NCBI RefSeq assembly: GCF_020034665.1
Contig: NZ_JAIQDI010000001.1
Span: 868,001 to 932,000 of the forward strand
Direction of reading: 5' to 3'
DNA from: Niabella beijingensis
GTDB lineage: Bacteria > Bacteroidota > Bacteroidia > Chitinophagales > Chitinophagaceae
DNA length: 64,000 nucleotides
Shown: piece after piece, positions 36,625-45,321 of the stretch
How the letters are laid out: each line of letters opens with the position of its first letter
How positions within the stretch are numbered: the stretch's first letter is position 1
The notes under the pieces: model-generated
What the model saw: the letters and a program-made list of their open reading frames with translations, nothing else
Told to the model about the DNA's origin: nothing
Databases searched by the model: none
Made by a program: the position numbers and the translations under genes

Positions 36625-37953
36625 TTATTTATCTGTTTGAAAAACATCCGGTAGTTTCCCTGTTCCTTCCACCAGGGAAGGAATACCGAGCAACCGGCAG
36701 ATCAGCGGCGCAATATCCAGCATGCGCAACTGCTCCAGGGCCGCGCCCTGTCTGATTCCGTAGCCGGAAGCGATAAAACCGGTATAGATCTCATTAAAAT
36801 CCGGATAATAACCATGCGCACCTCCCAGCGGCTTATTGCGTACCAGCGGACCTTTTGCCGCATTATTTGCCACCACACCTTTCTTCATCGCCAGCGCCAG
36901 TTCCACCTCAGGATTGGCTCCTATGGCCGCCAGCTCTTCTTTTGTAATGATGCGAAACAACTTATCCGATCCGGGTATACGGCGCAGCAGCTGTGCCACC
37001 TGCTGTGTAACGGCGGTATCTCCGGGTGTTTTTGTATACAGGAATGCGGATCCGCCAGCCGTATAGAATTTTGCCTTCCAGTCATTGCCACTGATCAGCC
37101 CGTTTTCCGCCAGCAGCGCATTGGGTGCAACACTTTGCGTAGCATCTACAAAACCATGATCGCCCGTTACAATGACCGTGGTACCGGACTCCTGTCCCGT
37201 TTCTTTTATGGTAGTCATCACCAGTCCGATCATGCTGTCGATAGCGGCCACGGCCTCTTTTACTTCACGGGCATCCCTGCCATGCTCATGCTGCGCATGA
37301 TCTGCCTGTACAAAATGGACTGCCAGCAGGGAGGGCTGATACTGTTTAAATATAAAAGCCGCCATCCGTCCGATGGTATGATCAATATTGCTGTATTTAA
37401 AATCTTCGGCAGTGACCGGTGCACCGGTTGCTGCTGCCATTTTATCCAGCAATCCGGCCGGTGTTACATAGGGTCTTGTAACAGAAAGCTGGTCCGTTTT
37501 CTCATCGCCGTCTGCGCGGCGGACGGGGAAATTATAATCTACCGGTGCTCCAACGGTCACCGGCCACATGACGGCTCCGGATGTAAGCCCCGCCTGTTTC
37601 ACAGCCTTCCACAATGTGGGCACTTTTATGGCGCTGTCTTCCCAGTACCAGCGGCCTTTCGGTGCTTCAAACGGCGCATTGTAGTAAATACCGTGTTTCC
37701 CCGGAGGCTGTCCGGTGATGATGGCCGTATGTGAAGGATAGGTCACCGTGGGAAATACACCTGTCACCTGCCTTGCATATGCCCCCAGCTGTTTTAACTG
37801 CTTCAGATGCGGCGTCGGCCAGGAGGGATCCAGATAAAATTCAGGCCGCAAGCCATCGATGCTGATCAGTACCACATGTTTTGCAGACTGCGCTCCCGCA
37901 GGCATTACCGCCCCGAGAACAACCGCAACAAAAAAGATCTTCTTTAATAACAT
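36625..37953 (-). CDS. NPP-type nucleotide pyrophosphatase/phosphodiesterase
   Basis: A 442-residue secreted enzyme of the alkaline-phosphatase superfamily, ectonucleotide pyrophosphatase/phosphodiesterase (NPP) branch. It has a signal MLLKKIFFVAVVLGAVMPAGA. VVLISIDGLRP carries D32, and VTYPSHTAII carries nucleophile T71 (NPP TFPNH-type motif) in place of the sulfatase cysteine. HFVQADHAQHEHG, VIVTGDHGFVDA and GGAHGYYPDF supply the remaining zinc ligands. It lies between two sulfatase genes, its ATG 2 bp after the upstream sulfatase stop codon. It may cleave a phosphodiester decoration of the target glycan, but the natural substrate is unknown. Confidence 0.88.
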   Translation of the reverse strand: MLLKKIFFVAVVLGAVMPAGAQSAKHVVLISIDGLRPEFYLDPSWPTPHLKQLKQLGAYARQVTGVFPTVTYPSHTAIITGQPPGKHGIYYNAPFEAPKGRWYWEDSAIKVPTLWKAVKQAGLTSGAVMWPVTVGAPVDYNFPVRRADGDEKTDQLSVTRPYVTPAGLLDKMAAATGAPVTAEDFKYSNIDHTIGRMAAFIFKQYQPSLLAVHFVQADHAQHEHGRDAREVKEAVAAIDSMIGLVMTTIKETGQESGTTVIVTGDHGFVDATQSVAPNALLAENGLISGNDWKAKFYTAGGSAFLYTKTPGDTAVTQQVAQLLRRIPGSDKLFRIITKEELAAIGANPEVELALAMKKGVVANNAAKGPLVRNKPLGGAHGYYPDFNEIYTGFIASGYGIRQGAALEQLRMLDIAPLICRLLGIPSLVEGTGKLPDVFQTDK

Positions 37954-37955
37954 AA

Positions 37956-40010
37956 CTATTCGTTTACAGCAATCAGTTCCACATCATCAATCCACAATTG
38001 CGATCCGGAAGCGGCAGTTCCGAAATAAAGCCCCACGCGGTACATCCCGTTCCGGGGAATTGCAGCGGATGTAAACTCAAAACTTTTCGTGTCTGATTTT
38101 ATATTCAGTTCCTGGTCAACAATCCTGTGGGCACCGGGTCCGGTGCTTTCAAGCCGGACAAAAAAACGGGTATCTTTATCCGACCGCGCCTTCAGCCGTA
38201 ACCGGAACCGCTCGCCTTCCTGTGCCTTAAAAGGCCATAGCATGGAAAGCGCTGCCGGCTTTGCAGCAGCCTGCTGCACCGAAATAAATGCGGATCTTTT
38301 TCCTGTGATCCGGCTTTTATCATCAACCGTAATGGAGCCTTTCATGTCTTCTGCGCAGTGGATGTTCCAGCCGCCCAGGTTGTCGTCAAAACGACCGTTG
38401 ATATTTCTCCGGTACGCCTGCATACGTGCACCATATTCCCGGGTATCCAGCGGAAAAGCACCGATCTTATGCGCCCATTGTTCCCAATCCGTATACATCG
38501 CTTTTACCCGTTCCGGATCCCTGCTGCCCAGATTGTTCGTCTCTGTAGGGTCTGCAGTCATATCATAGAGTTGCAGCGAGTCTATTGAAAACGAAGCATC
38601 CTCCGGTGTTTTAGCCACCAGCTTCCATTTCCCGTCGCGCAGGGCAATATTGGCCTCGTGCTCCCAGTAGATCTTTCCGCGGTTGTTGGACCGCCCTGAG
38701 AAATGTGGCAAAAGACTTTTTCCTTCCATCGGATGAATGTCATGGCCATGGAACACGGAAGGATAGCGCGCACCGGATACCGCAACACAGGTAGCCATGA
38801 TATCAGTGATATGGCCGTAATCGGAAACAAACCTGTTATTTAGACCGGGGGCAATGCCTTCAGGCCAGTGTACGATCAGTGGCGTGGCGATCCCGCCTTC
38901 ATGTGTAAAATGTTTATATTGCTGAAACGGTGTACTGCTTACATTTGCCCAGGGCAGGCGATAGCTTTCAAATGTTTCTTCCGTTCCGTCCACCGCTTTA
39001 CTTTTACCGCTGCTGATAAATTCCGCACAGGCGCCGTTGTCACTGAGAAAGAAGATCAGCGTATTGTCCAGTGCGTTATTTTCCTTAAGTGTCTGCACAA
39101 TTTTCCCGATGCCCTCGTCCATAATATCGATCTGCGCCGCGTAGATCGCCATGCGCATGCTCATTTCTTCTTTTTCTTTTTCTGTTAACCGGTCCCAGGG
39201 GGGAACCGTCGCATCCCTCGGCGTACTTATTGTTCCAGCAGCAAACAAACCGATCTCTTTTTGTCTTTTAAATCGGTCTGCCCGTATTGCATCCCATCCT
39301 TTTTTATAAGCCTCCCTGTACTTATCAATGGTTGCTTTAAATGCATGCAGGGGCCAGTGGGGAGCAGTATAGGCCACATACATAAAAAACGGATCCCTGC
39401 CCTCTTTACTGAAATGCTCTTTCAGGAAACGCACACTGGTATCCGATATCGCATTGGTCAGATAAAAATTATCCGGTGCTTTATAACGCCTGTTATCACT
39501 ATAGATCATGGGGGTGAAATAATTGGCGCCACCCGGGATGATCCCGAAATAGCGATCGAATCCTCTTTGCCTCGGCCAGTTGTCGGTTACTTCACCATCG
39601 ATCTTACGTTCATTGGTAACATGCCATTTTCCGGTCATGTAAGTATGGTATCCAGCGGTCTTTAGTACTTCGGCAATGGTTACGCATTCGTTATTCAGGT
39701 TATCCTGGTAAGCGGGGCCGGTGCCCAGATCTGCCGCCGCCATCCAGCCCATACCTGCCTGATGCGGGTACAACCCGGTCAGCAGGGAGGCTCTTGTCGG
39801 ACAGCAGCGGGCCGCGTTATAGAACTGCCGGTAACGGATGCCTTCCTTTGCCAGTCGATCCAGGTTAGGGGTGCGGACTTCCCCGCCATAGGCACCGATG
39901 TCGGAGTATCCCATATCGTCGGCCATGATCAGGACGATATTTGGCTTGTTTTGTGCCCGGGCAAATACCGAAACACTCATTAAAAATATAAAAACGGAGA
40001 AGCGGAACAT
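37956..40010 (-). CDS. sulfatase with C-terminal carbohydrate-binding-like domain
   Basis: A 684-residue S1 sulfatase, about 200 longer than its neighbours. A signal MFRFSVFIFLMSVSVFARA precedes NIVLIMADDMGYSDIG with the metal Asp pair. The formylglycine site is C69 in ARCCPTRAS (CxPxR), and MTGKWHVTNER, FFLSDNGACAEF are visible. The last 150 residues, after about 530, are a beta-sandwich (WNIHCAEDMKG, QEGERFRLRLKARSD, SQLWIDDVELIA) like a CBM4_9/galactose-binding module. It starts 50 bp after susD and is followed within 2 bp by the phosphodiesterase gene. The extra module may hold the enzyme on the polysaccharide. Confidence 0.88.
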   Translation of the reverse strand: MFRFSVFIFLMSVSVFARAQNKPNIVLIMADDMGYSDIGAYGGEVRTPNLDRLAKEGIRYRQFYNAARCCPTRASLLTGLYPHQAGMGWMAAADLGTGPAYQDNLNNECVTIAEVLKTAGYHTYMTGKWHVTNERKIDGEVTDNWPRQRGFDRYFGIIPGGANYFTPMIYSDNRRYKAPDNFYLTNAISDTSVRFLKEHFSKEGRDPFFMYVAYTAPHWPLHAFKATIDKYREAYKKGWDAIRADRFKRQKEIGLFAAGTISTPRDATVPPWDRLTEKEKEEMSMRMAIYAAQIDIMDEGIGKIVQTLKENNALDNTLIFFLSDNGACAEFISSGKSKAVDGTEETFESYRLPWANVSSTPFQQYKHFTHEGGIATPLIVHWPEGIAPGLNNRFVSDYGHITDIMATCVAVSGARYPSVFHGHDIHPMEGKSLLPHFSGRSNNRGKIYWEHEANIALRDGKWKLVAKTPEDASFSIDSLQLYDMTADPTETNNLGSRDPERVKAMYTDWEQWAHKIGAFPLDTREYGARMQAYRRNINGRFDDNLGGWNIHCAEDMKGSITVDDKSRITGKRSAFISVQQAAAKPAALSMLWPFKAQEGERFRLRLKARSDKDTRFFVRLESTGPGAHRIVDQELNIKSDTKSFEFTSAAIPRNGMYRVGLYFGTAASGSQLWIDDVELIAVNE

Positions 40011-40060
40011 TCGTTATTTAAATTTAAAGTTAGACCTTCTTTTGATTCATGGGTTTAAAA

Positions 40061-41749
40061 TTACCACCCGGGATTCTGATTGGCGGTTCCGATATTCGGA
40101 TTTTGCGTGATCTCGTCGGCCGGTAACGGGTATAACAGGTTTTTGGGGATTTCTATACTCATTTGTGGCGCATTGACAGCAAACTCGTTGGAATATTTTT
40201 TTGTGGCCGTGTTATAAGTCGGCATCTTCTGCGGATATTTTGACAGCACTTCTTTAAACTGGTATTCAAACATGGTTTGGGACGAATTCAGTGGACTACG
40301 CATGCGAACAAGGTCAAACCAACGCTGTCCCTCTCCCGTCAGCTCAAGGCCACGATCATCAAAGATCTTCATCCGGAAGGCATCTCTGGATATCCCCGGT
40401 ACAATATCAGCCGGCACGGCCCGCTGCGCGCCGTTCGCATTCCGTGCCCTTGCTCTTACTTTATTGAAGGCCTCAAGCGCCGCTGCCGTAGGTCCGTTCA
40501 GTTCATTCTCCGCCTCGGCTTTTATCAGGTAGATCTCCGCAAAGCGGATCACAAAAAAATCATTCCCGTTATTGCGACCGTCTTTGCCATTGGGATCAAT
40601 GTATTTGCTGATCAATGGAGTGGTAATACTGCCTTCATCCGCAGCAGGAAGATTGGGATAAACCGCATAATATTTTTTCTGCGCAACGTTATACCCTTTT
40701 TGAAAAAAAGCGCCCTCATTGCGGTAATCGATCACCTTCACACCACTGATCACCGAATCGTAATCGCCGGTACGGTAGTAATCTGCTACCCAGGGCATCA
40801 CCCGCATAGAGCCATCCCCGGCTCCGTTGGGTGGATTGCCGCAAACCTGGTGTGTATTGGGCGCACCAAAACGCAATGCGAACTCCGACCCTGCTGCGGG
40901 TTGGGCGCGGTCCTGCTGATCTACCATGAACCGCACGCCGAAGATAACTTCATTGTAGGCATCATTTTCACGGTTAATATCAAACAACTCTTTGTAGTTA
41001 GCCAATAACTGATACTGGTTACTTTGTATCACAGAATCGGCATAAGTTATCGCTTTCCGGTAATATGTATTCCCATCCTGTGCTTTCAATGCCAGCTGAT
41101 TGCCCAGTGTGAGCGCTGCCTGTGCATAGATGGCCTGTGCGGCTCCCCTGGATGCTCGGCCCAGCTCTGCCGCCGGAATATTTTTTGCCAGGGGCAGCAA
41201 CGCCGCCGCTTTTTCCAGGTCAGAAAAGATCTGGCCATATACCTCCTGCACTGAGCTGCGAGGCAGATAGAAATCGGAGGTGACATCTGTAGCCTTCAGC
41301 CGTAACGGCACACCGCCATATAAGCGGACCAGGTAATAATAACAAAATGCTCTTATAAAATACGCATCACCGTAAGCCCTCTGCTCTGCTGCCGCATCCA
41401 GTTCCTTTTCATCGAGCTGCGCAATGAGATCATTGGCACTGCCGATAGTAAAATACAATACGCTCCAGAACCCAGACACATTGACGGAAGTAAGCGTACG
41501 GTCTGAAAACGGCAGCAACTCACCCGATGCCGCTGCATACAGATCATCGGCCGAGAGGAACAGCATGGCCATTCCCCGGAACTTAAAGGCATTAGAATTA
41601 TTCAGGCGTGCATACAGTCCTTTAACCACCACTTCCAGATCCCGTTCGCTGCTGATAGTGGTTGGTGTGGGCACATCAAGCAAGTCTTCCTTTAAACTAC
41701 AGCCTCCCAGTACAACGACTGTCAGTAGTAACGCAATAATATATTTCAT
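40061..41749 (-). CDS. susD: SusD/RagB-family glycan-binding lipoprotein
   Basis: A 562-residue surface lipoprotein. The ATG at 41749 gives MKYIIALLLTVVVLGGCSLKEDLLD with lipobox LGGC; the longer open frame upstream is not used. It has the SusD helical TPR core (DAYFIRAFCYYYLVRLYGGVPL, AQAIYAQAALTLGNQLA) and the C-terminal FFVIRFAEIYLIKAEAENEL motif. It starts 28 bp after susC. It should close over the SusC barrel and capture the oligosaccharide for import. Confidence 0.93.
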   Translation of the reverse strand: MKYIIALLLTVVVLGGCSLKEDLLDVPTPTTISSERDLEVVVKGLYARLNNSNAFKFRGMAMLFLSADDLYAAASGELLPFSDRTLTSVNVSGFWSVLYFTIGSANDLIAQLDEKELDAAAEQRAYGDAYFIRAFCYYYLVRLYGGVPLRLKATDVTSDFYLPRSSVQEVYGQIFSDLEKAAALLPLAKNIPAAELGRASRGAAQAIYAQAALTLGNQLALKAQDGNTYYRKAITYADSVIQSNQYQLLANYKELFDINRENDAYNEVIFGVRFMVDQQDRAQPAAGSEFALRFGAPNTHQVCGNPPNGAGDGSMRVMPWVADYYRTGDYDSVISGVKVIDYRNEGAFFQKGYNVAQKKYYAVYPNLPAADEGSITTPLISKYIDPNGKDGRNNGNDFFVIRFAEIYLIKAEAENELNGPTAAALEAFNKVRARARNANGAQRAVPADIVPGISRDAFRMKIFDDRGLELTGEGQRWFDLVRMRSPLNSSQTMFEYQFKEVLSKYPQKMPTYNTATKKYSNEFAVNAPQMSIEIPKNLLYPLPADEITQNPNIGTANQNPGW

Positions 41750-41777
41750 GAATTCTTTTTTTACAATGAATAAATGA

Positions 41778-44700
41778 TCATAATCCCAGTTCCAATCCTG
41801 CCGAGAACGTACGTGGCAGCGGCAACGTACCATAATCCATACCGCTGCCGAGCGCATCGCTGTCAAATGCATTGATGTTCGGGTCATACCAGGAATAATT
41901 GGTAAAGGTGTAAAGATTTGTGGCGGAAACAAATACCCGCAGTCCCTGGACGGGCGCCTTCTTTTTTAAATTGAAGGCATATCCCAGCCTTAACGCCTGG
42001 ATCCGCAAAAAGGAAGCATCCTCCACCATCCAATCGGGGAACCGCTGGGAAAAGCGGATGGTATTATTGGTAGGCCTTGTATATTGATTGCTGGTGCCGG
42101 GCCCTGTCCAGCGATTATCCCAGGCCTCCTGTGTGGCATTAAAATTACCACTCGTATTGTTGGCACCCACCATCCACTGATTCAGATTGATGAGCTGATT
42201 GCCCTTGCTGCCGATGATACTAAAACCGAATGAAAAATTCTTATACGTGAACTCATGACTCATGCCGTAGGTAAAATCGGGCGTGGGGTCACCAATAATG
42301 GTCTTATCATCCTCGGTGATCTGGCCGTCACCATTCACATCAACAAACCGTGTCATACCTGGTTTTGCCTTGCCTTTTTCGGGGCCGGCCTCTACTTCTT
42401 CCTGTGTCTGATAGATCCCGTTGGTCTTATATCCCCAGAAAGAAGAGATCGGGTACCCCACTTTTGCCACCTGCAGGGGCTGGCTCAGGATAATGGCCCC
42501 TGCCACCACATACACACGGCCGTAAGTGATACCCAATGATCCCATATCCAGCACCCTATTGGAATATTTGGAGAAGTTGGCGGAGATGTTCCAGGTAACC
42601 GGTCCTTTGTTCAATACATTATAGGTAGCTTCAACATCCACACCCTTGTTGAGCACTTCCCCGATGTTGGTAAACATATCGCTGTATCCGGAGGAACTGG
42701 GCAAGGCCAGATTGATGAGCAGGTTAGTTGTATTCTTTTTATAATAATCGATCGAAAAACTCAGGCGGTCTTTTAAGAAGGAAAGATCCATCCCAATATT
42801 CATTTGTTTGGTATTCTCCCAGCCAAGATTGGGGTTCTGAAAATCGCTGAGCACATAGCCGGGTGCAATACCACTTCCCAGTACTACATAGTCGATCCCA
42901 TACTTGGCCTGCGTAGCGCCGATGGCTACATTCTCATTGCCGCTGACGCCATAGCTGGCGCGGAATTTCAGTGTGGATACCACTTTTTTCCAGGGCTCAA
43001 AAAAGGCCTCGTTGGAGGCATTCCATCCCAATCCCACGGCCGGGAAAAAATTCCACTTATTTCCGGGCGCCAGACGGGATGATCCATCTGCCCTTCCGGT
43101 AAGCATCACCACATATCGCTGGTCATATGTATAATTGACCCGGCTCAGGAACGACTGGAGCACTTTATTCCGTGGACCATTTGTGAGGAATCTTCCGGGC
43201 GACAACGCGCTGTTGAAATTGTAATAGGTCATCTGATCGGAAGGAAAGTTCATATTGGTTACACTGGTAGATTTATTGACCCAGCGCTGATAAGAATAAC
43301 CGGCCACAATATTCAGTGAGTGTTTTTGATCCAGCACCTTTCTGTATGTAAACAGATGATCCGCGAGGTAATTGGTATTGGAGTTATCCGCACGGGTGGC
43401 ATAGCCATTAGGCGCCGTATTGCCCACAAATGTACCACGGGGATAATAAACATTCCGGAGCGAGTACATATCATTCAAACCTGCGCGCAGTGTATATTTC
43501 AGACCTTTTACAATTTCATAATCCACACTCAGGTTGCTGATCAGCGTACGAATCTGCGTTTTATCCTTTACCAGGGTGGTCACCAGTACCGGGTTGTTGG
43601 CAAATGTTTCATCCAGATCCCCGTCCGCCTCAAAAGGTTCCTGCAGCGGATTGGTGACCAATGCGCCCATCACCGCAGATGAACCCATGATACCCGTCCA
43701 GTTCGATTGCTGCCCGTAGTACCGGTCCGCCATCGAAAAATAATTTTTAATACTGATCTTCAGTTTATCGTTCACCTGCCTCGAAAAATTAGCCCGGAAA
43801 CCATAGCGTTTGTATTGGGCATTTTTAACAATCCCCCGCTGATCCGAATAATTGCCGCTTACCAGGTAATCATTGCGTCCGTCCCGGCCGGATAAGGAGA
43901 TCTGGTGATCCTGGGACAGGGCCGTTTCATAAATAGCATCCTGCCAGTTCATGCTGGTACCACCGGCCAGTATGGAATCCATTACATGTGCTGTATAAAC
44001 AGAATCCTTCCCGTCATTCAGGTTGGCTTCATTTTTATAGGTCATAAAATCACGGGCACCCAGCATTTTTATTTGCCGGGGCAAACTGCTCCAATCAAAC
44101 CTTGTGGTATAGGTCAGTTTATCCCGGCCGTTATTGCCAGCTTTGCCTGACTTGGTGGTGATCAGCACCACTCCGTTGGCGCCTCTTGACCCGTAAATAG
44201 CCGTCGAAGAAGCATCTTTCAGGATATCCACGGAGGCTATATCATTCGGGTTCAGAGCCGCCAGCGGGTTGGCAGCCGAAATATCCAGGCCGCCATCCGT
44301 TCCCGTCCCGGCCTTGGTAGATCCGTAGCTGGATTCTACCGGCTGCCCGTCGATCACGATCAGGGGTTGGTTATCGCCGGTTACCGAGGTTTTACCCCGG
44401 ATATTGAAGGTGACACCACCGCCGGGCTCCCCGGTATTGTTGATGATCTGTACCCCGGCCATGCGTCCCTGCAGCGCCTCCGTCACGGATATAAAACGGT
44501 TGTCCATTTCCTTATCCAGGTCCAGTTTGCTGATAGCGCCGGTCACATCGCTTTTTTTCAGCTGTCCGTATCCCACCACCACCACCTCATCCATATCGGA
44601 TATGGTGGAATCGAGGGTAATAAACAATTGTGTTTTGTTGCGGACCGCCACTTCCACCCGCTTATACTGTGCATGCGAAACGACTAATACTGCGCTCCCG

Positions 44701-44924
44701 GACATATTGAGCGAAAAGGTTCCGTCCGGTTTGGAGGTGGTACCTGTGCTGCGGCCTTTTACGACAACAGAAGCGTCCGGTACCGGGTCTCCCAATAAAT
44801 TCTTTATGGTTCCGGTTACCCGGATCCTGTTGTCCTGTGCCATCGCGGTGGTCCCGGTCAGCACAACAACAAACAGGAGCAGCAACTGTTTCAGGCTGCA
44901 GTTGAATGATACCTTACTTCTCAT
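41778..44924 (-). CDS. susC: SusC/RagA-family TonB-linked outer membrane transporter
   Basis: A 1048-residue outer-membrane transporter. Signal MRSKVSFNCSLKQLLLLFVVV leads to a carboxypeptidase-regulatory-like domain (VTGTIKNLLGDPVPDASVVVKG), then the SusC signature MDEVVVVGYGQLKKSDVTGA, the plug (SVTEALQGRMAGVQI, IRGKTSVTGDNQPLIVIDG, DILKDASSTAIYGSRGANGV) and a beta barrel with an aromatic-rich end (LPLPRTFSAGLELGL). It is the first gene of the leftward PUL arm. Upstream, 44996-45058, there is a -7-like box and two operator-like direct repeats. Confidence 0.95.
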   Translation of the reverse strand: MRSKVSFNCSLKQLLLLFVVVLTGTTAMAQDNRIRVTGTIKNLLGDPVPDASVVVKGRSTGTTSKPDGTFSLNMSGSAVLVVSHAQYKRVEVAVRNKTQLFITLDSTISDMDEVVVVGYGQLKKSDVTGAISKLDLDKEMDNRFISVTEALQGRMAGVQIINNTGEPGGGVTFNIRGKTSVTGDNQPLIVIDGQPVESSYGSTKAGTGTDGGLDISAANPLAALNPNDIASVDILKDASSTAIYGSRGANGVVLITTKSGKAGNNGRDKLTYTTRFDWSSLPRQIKMLGARDFMTYKNEANLNDGKDSVYTAHVMDSILAGGTSMNWQDAIYETALSQDHQISLSGRDGRNDYLVSGNYSDQRGIVKNAQYKRYGFRANFSRQVNDKLKISIKNYFSMADRYYGQQSNWTGIMGSSAVMGALVTNPLQEPFEADGDLDETFANNPVLVTTLVKDKTQIRTLISNLSVDYEIVKGLKYTLRAGLNDMYSLRNVYYPRGTFVGNTAPNGYATRADNSNTNYLADHLFTYRKVLDQKHSLNIVAGYSYQRWVNKSTSVTNMNFPSDQMTYYNFNSALSPGRFLTNGPRNKVLQSFLSRVNYTYDQRYVVMLTGRADGSSRLAPGNKWNFFPAVGLGWNASNEAFFEPWKKVVSTLKFRASYGVSGNENVAIGATQAKYGIDYVVLGSGIAPGYVLSDFQNPNLGWENTKQMNIGMDLSFLKDRLSFSIDYYKKNTTNLLINLALPSSSGYSDMFTNIGEVLNKGVDVEATYNVLNKGPVTWNISANFSKYSNRVLDMGSLGITYGRVYVVAGAIILSQPLQVAKVGYPISSFWGYKTNGIYQTQEEVEAGPEKGKAKPGMTRFVDVNGDGQITEDDKTIIGDPTPDFTYGMSHEFTYKNFSFGFSIIGSKGNQLINLNQWMVGANNTSGNFNATQEAWDNRWTGPGTSNQYTRPTNNTIRFSQRFPDWMVEDASFLRIQALRLGYAFNLKKKAPVQGLRVFVSATNLYTFTNYSWYDPNINAFDSDALGSGMDYGTLPLPRTFSAGLELGL

Positions 44925-44995
44925 AATGACATTTTAGCAATTCAATAAAAAAATGTGGTGTTTTTTTGGCGGTAATCCGTTCTTCAATCGTCGAT

Positions 44996-45058
44996 GCAAG
45001 ATAGCCGCATCCACATCCGCGACCTGTCATTATTGTAGTAATTGCTGTAATAATTGTC
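44996..45058 (-). promoter_or_regulatory. susC promoter with two 21-bp-spaced operator repeats
   Basis: On the complement strand, GACAATTATTACAGC (45058-45044) is followed exactly 21 bp later by TACAATAATGACAGG (45037-45023), 11 of 15 bases alike. After a 19-bp gap comes TATCTTGC (45003-44996), a -7-like box one T short of TAnnTTTGC. The last bases of the near repeat sit where a TTTG -33 box would be, as expected for an activator-dependent promoter. The likely activator is the AraC-type domain of the hybrid regulator (inference). Confidence 0.6.
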
Positions 45059-45145
45059 TTGTAATTACCGGACAGCCGGTTGTACCACGGACATTCCTTT
45101 AAAACTGAAATCATTATGCTCTTTTTAAATAATTGGTAAAAAAAT

Positions 45146-45176
45146 ATAAAAGTCTACAAATTTAATAGACTTTTAT
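45146..45176. repeat. perfect 11-bp inverted repeat in the divergent promoter region
   Basis: ATAAAAGTCTA at 45146-45156 is the exact reverse complement of TAGACTTTTAT at 45166-45176, around a 9-base A/T loop. T-rich sequence follows on the plus strand and A-rich sequence precedes it. It could be an operator, an insulating terminator between the two promoters, or a cruciform-prone site; no choice can be made from sequence. Confidence 0.5.
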
Positions 45177-45215
45177 TTTCCGGACCAAACAATCAGCTAT
45201 CAATTTTCTTTTCCC

Positions 45216-45300
45216 GACAATTGTTACAGCAGTTGCGACATTTGTTGCAGCCTCCGGCCACATTTGTGTCATAGAGATCAGGAAGAGTTGTTTATATTGC
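45216..45300 (+). promoter_or_regulatory. sulfatase-arm promoter with three operator repeats
   Basis: GACAATTGTTACAGC (45216-45230), GACATTTGTTGCAGC (45237-45251; 13 of 15 alike) and CACATTTGTGTCATA (45259-45273; 10 of 15) are spaced 21 and 22 bp. The first differs by one base from the susC-side repeat GACAATTATTACAGC. After a 19-bp gap comes TATATTGC (45293-45300). The layout relative to the -7 box matches the susC side, including the lack of a TTTG -33 box. The start codon follows 21 bp later. Confidence 0.6.
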
Positions 45301-45321
45301 GGGAACAATTATTCTATCGCT

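Larger units (their letters stand above)
44925..45321. other. 397-bp divergent regulatory region between the two PUL arms
   Basis: This gap between susC (leftward) and a sulfatase gene (rightward) carries no coding signal. It holds, left to right: a -7-like box for susC, two direct repeats in susC orientation (45023-45058), a GC-richer spacer, a perfect 11-bp hairpin (45146-45176), three direct repeats in the sulfatase orientation (45216-45273), and a -7-like box (45293-45300). The repeats on both sides share one motif. Confidence 0.7.

Noticed and set aside
36814..37734. 306-codon plus-strand frame rich in Cys and His
   Set aside because: It is antisense to the phosphodiesterase gene; the composition reflects the reverse complement of a biased coding sequence.
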